Below, piece by piece: positions 54,000 through 64,000 of a DNA stretch of 64,000 nt (within the stretch, counting starts at the first letter, position 1; each line of letters starts with the position of its first letter). Position numbers and translations under genes: made by a program. The notes under the pieces were generated by a model that ran no database searches, was not told the DNA's origin, and worked only from the letters and a program-made list of their open reading frames with translations. Origin of the DNA: Aphelenchoides besseyi (lineage: Eukaryota; Nematoda; Chromadorea; Rhabditida; Aphelenchoididae); assembly GCA_024699855.1 (NCBI GenBank), contig JAMPIQ010000002.1, forward strand, positions 13,392,001 to 13,456,000. The letters are read 5' to 3'.

Positions 54000-55499
54000 C
54001 ACTGGTGGACAAAAGTTTTCACCACCCACTTTTCTCGGAGATTACTGATCCAATTTGGCTCAAATTTTCACCAATTATGAACAAGATACAGTACATATCA
54101 TACCCCCAAAATCAATAACTAACAGGCAGAAACAATTTTAAAAATACAAGAATGAATGTTTTCGGCCGGTCAAAAGTTTTCGCCAGTGCGCGGTTTTTGA
54201 CGGTTTCTCTCGTTTCTTCTTTAGGTTAGTTGTTTTTTCAACAGTATCAGTTACTCTAATATGTTTACAGTCTTTAAAAATGATCACCGAGCAACAGCGA
54301 GCTCAAATATTGCGACTGTTTGAGAGGGACAATAACATTAGTGCGATTGCTCGTGAGATGGGAATGGACCGTTTGACGGTGCGGAAAGTTGTACGAAACG
54401 TTCAACCGAAGAAAATGGGACGTCCTCGACTGATTTCTGACCGAAGTGTTCGCCAAATGAAAAGGCACATCACATCTTTTGTTCGTCGCGGTCAAAGGGT
54501 CACGTCTACGATCATCCAAAAAACGTTTCAAATACCAGCTTCTTGCCGTACAATTCGTCGGACGTTGAACAGCAATGGGGCCTTTTACCAATTGACTAAG
54601 AAAGTTCTACCGCTGAAACCTTCTCACAAGCTTGCACGTCTCAAATTCGCGCTTCGTCACCTCGAGCTGAAGACTGATTTCGAATCGTGGATTTTCACTG
54701 ACGAAAAAAGGTTTTCATACGATGGTCCTGACAGTATGGGTTCCTGGGGCGTTGGGAACACTCGTCTGCAGAGGATCAAACGGCAACAAGGAGGTGGAAG
54801 TGTCATGGTGTTCGGCGCGATCTGTGCGAATGGCGAATTTTTGATTAAGGTTTGTGCAACCAATCTCAAAACCAAATTGCTTACTTTTGGCTATGATTTT
54901 TAGATTATAGACGGTACTTATAAGTCTGCGCAGTATGTGAAGGATTTGAAAGACGTCTACATCCGTGGTGCAATCGCCAAATGGGAGGACGTCCGTGGAC
55001 GTGGCAACAAGACAACTGCAGCATCCACAAAGCGAAGATCGTAATGGACTTTTTGAAGCGTCAGAAAGTCTCTACCGTCGAGTGGCCTGCATGTTCACCC
55101 GATTTGTCGATCATCAAAAATGTGTGGCATCTGCTATCAGACCTTGTCTACGCCGATGGACAGTTCACGAATTCAATCGCGTTGACTGAAAAGATCGTCG
55201 AATGTGCAAGCCGATTTTCGGCGGACACAGTCAAGGAACTCTACTCATCAATTGCCAATCGTTTGGTCAAACTAAAGGCCGCAAAAGGAGGAGAAATTCG
55301 GTGTTGAAAGTGAGTGGTGAATACTTTTGACCGCCTCAAAATCGATTTTTGATTGCAGCTTCGGTTGGACTTCGCAAGACCAGTTGTTTTTTTGTTAATT
55401 AAAGGTTAACGATCTAATAAAACCAGGGTAAAAATTTGAGCCGAATTGGATCAGTAATCTCCGAGAAAAGTGGGTGGTGAAAACTTTTGTCCACCAGTG
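54000..55499 (+). mobile_element. Tc1-like element with intact TIRs and TA duplication
   Basis: 1,500 bp. The ends CACTGGTGGACAAAAGTTTT and AAAACTTTTGTCCACCAGTG are perfectly inverted, the repeat continuing for about 70 bp (CACCACCCACTTTTCTCGGA, GATTACTGATCCAATT). TA at 53998-53999 and 55500-55501. Inserted in a coding exon. Confidence 0.95.
54280..55307 (+). pseudogene. Tc1-like transposase, frame break and catalytic Glu replaced
   Basis: MITEQQRAQILRLFERDNNI opens paired-type HTH domains (AIAREMGMDRLTVRKVVRN). The catalytic segment has WIFTDEKRFSYDGPD (first Asp) and, after an intron of about 54 bp ending TTTTTAG at 54903, WTWQQDNCSIHKAKI (second Asp). A one-base frame change occurs near 54982. 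The third-residue region reads SPDLSIIKNVW, where Tc1 transposases normally have SPDLNPIENVW: the catalytic Glu is Lys. This copy should be unable to transpose by itself, even though its TIRs are good. Confidence 0.88.
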
Positions 55500-55711
55500 T
55501 ATTACCACTTCGTAGTCAAGTAAGTTAGCCGGCTAGAACAATCTGAAGTTGCGTTTTCAGCAAACCATACTCGCTATCCACTTGTGCTTGGCATAAGTTG
55601 ACGAGCTTAAGCGATACCCGACAAGACGCCTACGACTTCATTCTCAGCAAACTTCCGACGAATTTCAGACCACCGCGTCCTATTGAGCACTCTGTTCCAC
55701 TTTATTCTGCA

Positions 55712-56751
55712 CCATGAGACTCTTTTCTACTATACGTAAATAAATAAACTTGTTGTTATAAGTTGTGAAGATAAACCTCGAGTTTGAGATTCCAAAGAAA
55801 TCGAACGTAACCTGGAAGCTAAACGATCACCTCACATGGAATTGAGACAATGAAGACGTACGAAATCTTGTTAATAAAACAACTTCTCAAGGTTAACTGA
55901 CGAGAGTCGTGATGTTTGTTTGTGTCGTATAGTTCGGTCGACATGAGAACTTCTTGTGTAAAGATGATCATTTACAGCTCATATTTGATTGTGGTTTGTT
56001 CTTGTTGTTACAAGCGAATCTTTTGCGTGGATTACAGTTCGACGTTCAGGCCATCGAACAACAAAATAATATGTTGGTGTCTTTAGCTTCTGGAGCAGTT
56101 CTTCCACTTCCTTTCTATTCTAAGATCTTCTTTTGTTGGATTCAAAGTTAAATCTGCAAAGTAGAGACCACAAGAATCGCCATTGCCGAAACGGACGATT
56201 CGTTCCAAGTTGCGAATACCATCTTTCGTGTGCAAATCCGAACTTTAACACACAAATCCATTGTGCACCATTGACCCGACGTGATGAAACTATCGGCCGA
56301 AAACATTAGAACATATCGCTTACTCTCTACGCCTTAGGAACATACGTTCATCTTCAGCCACTTGAGAGGTCGGAACGGTGGGCTTCGAATAAACAGTGAA
56401 ATCGCCACCCGTTTTGTTTGTTTGGGAGAAGGACGATTTGCTGGCGTATCGCCGACACATTCAACTGCTTCTCGGTTTCTGGGCATTTAAATACGATTCG
56501 CCTGAAAACAACTGGGCAGGCAAAGGCAAACGAGTCGAAGCGTGCAGTTTGCATTTGAGTTGGTGCAATTCGAATTGTTTTTCCGCATGACAAACCCGAA
56601 CGACGTTTTTGTTGATTTCACGAACAACCAGTTGACGTCTCATTCCTGACTGTTTGATTCCAATCTTTTGATCGCATTCTTCTGCAGCAACATAAAAGTC
56701 ACGTTGAATATCGAGCTTGTTTGATTTCCTACTTTATGCAAAGGTTTCGAG
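55712..56751. other. Unassigned interval upstream of the NDR kinase gene
   Basis: Starts with polyadenylation-like AATAAATAAA (55738). Two open stretches exist (55954-56151 plus; 56396-56643 either strand) but neither shows a recognisable motif or sensible splice links. The 3' part should hold the kinase promoter and 5' leader. Confidence 0.4.
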
Positions 56752-58625
<1,874 letters not shown>

Positions 58626-59093
58626 CCAAAAAGTGTATAAAACTGCGTAATCTGGTACACTGCTCTCGTATTTTCATTTGTATCTGACACATTCAATAGT
58701 TAGAATTGTAACGGTTTTAAGCTTTTTGGTTGTAGATTTGTAAATACAGAAATCATTTTATCCGTCTTCTTTAAGTCAACAAACGATAACGAACTAACAT
58801 TTTATGTCGTTACAAACAAGTTATCAAGTTGGGTTATGCATCAAATTAAAAGGTTTTCGTGAGATCAACGAAAACAACCAGGAAACAGGCGATTTCTCTG
58901 TCGATTGTTTTTGATTAAGCGAGAGACATTGAAGGGATTAAATGAGAAACAATCAAACACCCGTTTTGACATACTACCTTTCTGTAGTCGTGTGTGTCAC
59001 CTGTTTTGTCATAATCATAAAAAGACCAAAAATATCGTTAGAAAAGGTTCCTGAGTGAGTGGAAAAGATGAGCATTAAGAAGAGGAATAGAAG
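58626..59093. other. Convergent 3' region
   Basis: AT-rich sequence between the kinase (+) and integrin (-) genes; no gene recognised. Confidence 0.5.
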
Positions 59094-62000
59094 TTATCTC
59101 GCATGATAGTAGTTAGTGGACGGCGTACTATACATCTCCCGTTGGTGTTTGTATTCCGCTTGATGAAGAAGATTTTGCTGTGGACGTTTTCGTATAAAGA
59201 ATCCACACTGATAGGCAATCAGAATCAAAAGACCAAGAAGAATAAGGCCGACGATAACAGCAAGAATGAGAATCCAAATGTTGAGTTTGTCTTGTTGAAG
59301 TGGACGATCGGGATACGCGTGTGTTGTCGCAATGGCAAAGTTGTTCTTAACGTCTTCGATAATTCCTTGCTGAGGATCGACTTCAACAACGCCCTGTGAT
59401 GTGATAGCAATGTATTCGATTCGTTGATAATCCTACAATTCAAAATGTCATTTCGATTAAGAAACTCCATAACTCACGGCAGAAAACGTGTAATTCCAGA
59501 GACGAGCCCGAATTTCGATAAGCGCAGATTCTTTGGTACCAATATAATCGAAATGACAAGTTAGCGGAACACAAGTTGCCGAATTATCTTTGCAATTCTG
59601 TAGTTGAAATATTAAACTTGGTATCTTATTTGCAAACACTCACGATATCGACGATTCGAACTTTCGCACCGGAAGACTCCATCACATCCTTGGTGCGAAT
59701 GTATTGGCTATCGAAAATCGAAGACTGTCGAAGAGACGATTCCACTTCCGGTTTAGTGTGTTCGTAGTTTCTTTCGAATTGAACGGATCTCTAAATTTGA
59801 AGAATCAAGTTTTTCTATCTTTTTCTTTTGGAACTCACCCGTTCGCGAGGATCCGACTTCAGGAGTCCGTAGGTGCTGTAGGCCAACTTAAGAATCTCGT
59901 CATTATAAATGTCAAGTGGATTGACGGCTTTTAGTTCCCGATTGATTGAACATTTGCGCACTTCGCCTCCATGTCTGACAACAGGTTCTTCCAACGTGTA
60001 CAAGACCCATTCGCTGTCCGGAGTATTCAGTTTAAGTGGCCAATTGATCTAAGCCACGAATAAAGAGTATCGAATAGTTTCAACATACCGTAACGGTTAC
60101 GTTTTTAGCGTAAAACGGACCGTGATTTGTAACAGTATAGGCATGAACAACTTGTGGACCGATATCTTCTTCGTCGGTTGCTCGCCGATTTCCTTTACTG
60201 AATCGTATGATAGATGGACGTGATACACCTTCCAACTGTAAATCGGCTTCCTTGATGAGTTTGACTTCTCCTCGCCATTGATTGTCTTCCGGATACTCTT
60301 CGATAGAAGTGCTGTTGACAAGAATGTCGAAAATCAGCTCGGTGCTCACACGCTCCGAACTTCCGCGAACCAACTTGAAACTCAAATCAAAACTCAGCTT
60401 CTGATTTTCTTCGAGTGGGTTGCCCAAAGCAACAACTGCCACTCCATTTCGCTTCTGCTCCAAATCCATTCCATTTGGATTATTCGAAATTTGCGGTTCG
60501 TCCAATTCGTCTTGATTGTAAGTCACGTAGAGTTTAGCCAAGAACGCTCTTTCTTTCGTGTTCTCAACCACAAATCGAATGACAATTGAGTCGCGTTCTG
60601 TCACCTTCGAAACGTAAGTGCCGTTGCTATCACGTCTAAAAAAAGAATTTGATTGTCCATTAGTTTCAAATTGTTTACGTCATGTTGAGCAGAATCGGTT
60701 TCACAATGAGATCCGTATGACAGTCGTTATCATCACCGCATTTTCTATCAAACGTTGTTTCGAATACATGAAACTTGGCGGTATCTCGAACGATTGGTGC
60801 TAATTCGCGACGTGAACGTCTTGCCATGCGAACAGTAAAATTGAAAGTAATCGGATTGACCCAATCTTGATTCGTGAATGGCACATAAACTTCGTGATCC
60901 TTTCGTTGATCGTATCGCACCGAATCGCGTCCACATGCCCATGAAACGGAAGCCGTACCACTGGCTTTAAAAACGGCACGAGGTGGTGATCCTTTAGCGA
61001 ACGGAATAACCTTCAGTTCACATTGATATGGTTCTTCGTTGAGGTTAAGAACAGAACCGATCTCATTGCGATTGTTTGTTTGAACGACAGTTTGAATCAC
61101 AAAACTGAACAGTAAACTTCAGATTAGTAAACAAGCATTTGAACTGACCATGTACGGAAATTTCGTGGACAAGAACCACCGCCATTAATTCGAATGTATC
61201 GTTGATTGAGACTGTGACTTAATTCGACTTCCACAACGGGCCGTGCGCGAAGTAGAACGGCAACATCAGAAGCAAATGCTCCAATTGCCAGGTCGGGATA
61301 ACCGTTTCCGTCCAAATCGACGCCGCCAGTCAACGACGAACCAAACGTTTGTAGTGGTTGTGAGCCCAAATGAGAATCGAAATTTCGACCATAAATCGCT
61401 TGAACGGGTTCCGTTGAAAAGCGATTTGGTTCATTTCCATGATAAATGAAAACAGCGCCACGTTTACCATCAGCATATGGTGCTCCGACGGCAAAATCGT
61501 TGTAACCTTGCTTGTCGCTGTCCACGTTGCCAAGTGCTGCCAAACTCATTCCAAACTGCGAGTACAAATCGCCACTACTACGCAACACAATTGGATCACG
61601 AAACACCTTCTCTTCATCACCACGAGCTTGCTTCTTTCCATTTGAAAAGAAAACGTAAACAGCACCACCGTGTTCAAGATCTTCGTCAAAGTGAAACTCG
61701 AATGGAGCACTGACAATCAAATCATCAAAACTGGAAATAATCGGTACATAAATCACTTCTTCAGTTCTTACCCATCATTATTCAAATCAACCACTTCGAT
61801 GCTGTAGCCAAATCCGGAGCCCAATTGTCGTCCCATTAAACGAAAACCCGATTCGTCCAAACCAAGTTGTCGTTCTTCTTCCGGTCGAGATTTCTTGCGA
61901 AATGGTAAAAACAAAACGGCTCCCATTTGATTGTATCTCGTAGCACCACTGACCACAGTGAAGTTCTCACGAGTCGCTTCTTCATACCTGCAATCATAAT

Positions 62001-63222
62001 CCAATGAAAATGATTTAGTTTTGCTTAATACCAGAAACCAAAACGGCCATAGCGGACTGAATATCCGAGATAGTCGTGGGAAGCGAGCAGATTGATGATT
62101 CCGTTTTGTTGTTTACTCACTTCCATTGTCCATCGATCCACAGAATCGGGGAATCCGTCCACGTTGAACGTGTAGCGACCAAAAACTCCACCGGTCCATT
62201 TGCGAGCTCCGGGTAATCCGGTTAAGATCACGTTCTGAAATTGATTGTCGTTTTGATTCTTTTCACCGATTCTACCTCGTCCATAAAACCCGAAAATCCT
62301 TGCTCACAAGCACCGTACTCGTTATGTCGATCTTTTTTCGGTAACGGATTGCATGTGCTAATTACACCCGAATGATTCAAGTCGTTGCGTAGCAAATAAC
62401 ATGCACCATCCGTATACGCGTTCTTGTCGTAACGTAGTAGAGGAGCACATGCCTGAAATACAAGAGGTTAAGCAGAATTCAGTTATCAGAAGCCTAACCA
62501 TTGCATTTCCATTCAAAGTGCCGGTCGATTGGACAACAAAACCCAAAAGCTGATGGTTTTTGCCTTCTTTGTGCAACGGCTTACTGCCCAGTAGTTCTGG
62601 CGGTCGTAGGAATTTGTCGGTTGTTGGATATTCGATCATCAATTGCTTGCATTGCCGATTAATACCCGGTTGTATTCCACAAGCAAAAACGGCACCCGCA
62701 CGATCGGTTCCCGGTTGCGAGGATTGAGCTCGAGGGGCGCCAACAAGAAGTCTGAAATCGATGGTTACTTTTGATCGAACGTTTTTGAGATTCATTTTTT
62801 TCTTTTCTACTGAACGAACAACATTTCTCAATGTTTTTTGTCGCTCCCTGGGAACGCGACTATTAAAGATGAGAGTCAAATGTATTTTACAAACACTCAT
62901 TGTATTCGTTTTTGACATTTAAAAGTATGTCAGTGGTTTTGGCTCCTAATATTTGCGACTTCCAGACCTCAGTCTTTGACTTTTGAGCTCGTAAATCAAG
63001 TGGACGCCAAATGCCGACAAAAACAATGGCGCCGTTGTGTCGGAGACAAAAATTTTAATTGAAAACTCACTTTGGTTGACCATTCTGAAAATGTTGTGCC
63101 ATTGAGAAGCCAAAGTACGAGCCATTGGGACCGAGACTGAGTGACGGCTGGTCGATGTCGATATTGAAACCGTGGGTGGTTGTGTAGATAAGTAGAAAAG
63201 GCAGAAGGTACCCGAATATCAT
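59094..63222 (-). CDS. Integrin alpha subunit without I domain
   Basis: Cell-surface adhesion receptor subunit. ATG 63222; signal peptide [18 protein letters not shown] followed by [20 protein letters not shown]. Seven-bladed FG-GAP propeller: [20 protein letters not shown], then calcium-binding repeats [39 protein letters not shown] and [18 protein letters not shown]. Beta-sandwich thigh/calf domains follow (59.9-61.1 kb). The membrane helix is [20 protein letters not shown] and the tail [20 protein letters not shown] ends NYYHAR, TAA 59094-59096. There is no I domain, and a dibasic patch (RRSRRELAP) before the calf region fits heavy/light chain cleavage. The tail suits the laminin-receptor (PS1/ina-1/alpha-3/6/7) branch. 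The GFFKR motif is altered to GFFIRKR. Confidence 0.92.
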
Positions 63223-63811
63223 TATTTCAACCAATTGAGGTCAAAGGCAGTGGTTAATAAAAAGGAATCGTATGTTTTCGGACTCTACGACATCGTCCTG
63301 AAATTGAACGGATTGTTTAAAATGACCAATTCACACGCACAAAAACTATCGATAGCACAAAAAACTGCGGGCGATCGTTATTGAAGGCAAGGACGTGATC
63401 GTAAAACCGAATAAACGACGCGTTTAACGCGATTGCTGTTCGAGCAGCGCATTCAAATATTCAGGAGGAACGGACGAGCAATATTTTTTCGTATACTCGT
63501 AAGAAGCTAATTTCCTCGACTTTATCGCTCACTGTTTGTTGGCTTATCGTTCATTGTAAAACGGAAATCGATCTTCGATTAAAGTGTTGTATTTGACTTT
63601 AAGCTGTGACTTGGCCGTATACGGGACTAGAAGCAAGTACACGAAGACATCAAGAGATCTGCAGGATGTCAACTTATGCTTAACTTCTTAAGTCAACCAC
63701 AAGCTCACAAGTAATTCGATTGAAAGTACTACAGGACACATCAAAAATGTTCAGTTCCTAGTGAATACCAGCTTTCAAAACACGTGCAATGATTGCGGTA
63801 AAAGGTGCCAA
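63223..63811. other. Intergenic region, probably shared promoter
   Basis: Upstream of the integrin gene (-) and a possible plus-strand gene. No RNA or repeat recognised. Confidence 0.45.
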
Positions 63812-64000
63812 CAATGAGCTCGAATTACGTGCCTTCGCAGTCGAAGCGGCTACAAGAGGGCGAACAAACGCGCGAATTCCTTCGCTTTGTCCGAATTCTT
63901 CGCGGTGAGCAAAAATAAACGTCGATGAATTCCTGCAGTGTTTGCCACAGTGTGCAACATGGAAAAAACGGTTCGCCGCGACGCCAACAACGCGCAATAG
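63812..64000 (+). CDS. Possible first exon of an unrecognised gene, runs off the window
   Basis: ATG 63812 gives MSSNYVPSQSKRLQEGEQTR then EFLRFVRILR with a GTGAGC donor at about 63903 and CAG acceptors at about 63939 or 63951. Codon usage looks coding. Too short to identify. Confidence 0.4.

Larger units (their letters stand above)
52277..55711 (+). pseudogene. Unrecognised host gene disrupted by a Tc1-like insertion
   Basis: Exon 1 MSSKMDVDEN (52277-52306); after an intron VGNEPLDESDVQAGESSASK with KRRRLNEDGSHENYVNAK; a long intron 52460-52993; then NTAAKTDHFIFKREIEYHQL with SFDGRFFFNHDKQFVEVVDV, and KFKFDFSAVTYDGKPLKEDF onward to TNWEAIK; then RWTDEVQLMSLNLDTLEWKE with GGLMICMSRSNHFYY. 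Here the exon is split by the transposon at TA 53998-53999. It resumes at 55500 (YHFVV), and a last exon KPYSLSTCAWHKLTSLSDTR ends PIEHSVPLYSAP TGA (about 55711). Residue patterns suggest a beta-propeller/kelch-like fold; no family recognised. Excision of the Tc1 would restore an open exon, so the insertion is recent relative to gene decay. Confidence 0.65.

Overview
This is nuclear DNA of a small-genome invertebrate. Host genes are packed closely on both strands, and most introns are about 40-55 bp with GT...TTTTAG-type ends. A nematode is the best guess: there is a TWK-type two-pore K+ channel, and a BEL/Pao element whose envelope resembles bunyaviral Gn-Gc glycoproteins, as known for nematode Cer7/Tas-like elements. 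This is inference; no species marker is visible.

Host genes recognised by reading the translations: calpain-7 (289-3625, -), KTI12 (3853-4809, +), WDR54 (5012-6492, +), a TWK K+ channel (6887-9317, +), the ciliary IFT-A subunit WDR19/IFT144 (13490-18642, -), a C2H2 zinc-finger protein (18886-20495, -), ECHDC3 (20673-21735, +), an unrecognised possibly OB-fold protein (22205-23045, -), PDCD4 (about 39512-41232, -), an NDR/STK38 kinase (56752-58625, +) and a non-I-domain integrin alpha (59094-63222, -). A 5S rRNA gene lies at 48731-48845. Damaged or truncated gene copies are a KRBA2-like integrase-derived gene (44729-45364), a PPM1D-like phosphatase fragment (45701-46394), ALG10 (46800-47806) and an unrecognised gene split by a Tc1-like element (52277-55711).

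Two blocks, 9.3-12.9 kb and 23.2-39.5 kb, are dominated by mobile DNA. Their core is an unusual array. Palindromes of about 1.1-1.3 kb (T'-P-T, carrying tRNA-like modules) alternate with cargo segments lying between inverted T blocks. Cargo 1 is the N-terminal half of WDR19, introns included, present twice (11391-12571 and 35886-37068). Cargo 2 is a decayed mariner with tRNA-like arms (24364-25911). Cargo 3 is the inverted 3' end of WDR19 plus its downstream flank (38254-39487). An 8.7-kb BEL/Pao provirus (26817-35518, 5-bp target duplication) later landed inside one T block. I regard this gene-capturing palindromic family as the most interesting thing here: the two WDR19 N-terminal copies share derived substitutions absent from the parent gene, which points to one capture followed by copying of the whole cassette.

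The 42-56 kb interval is a graveyard of DNA transposons: a complete-ended mariner, a large TIR element encoding a transposase-like protein, a Tc1-like element and a foldback MITE. Several single-base frame breaks occur in otherwise conserved reading frames; they could be true decay or residual assembly errors.
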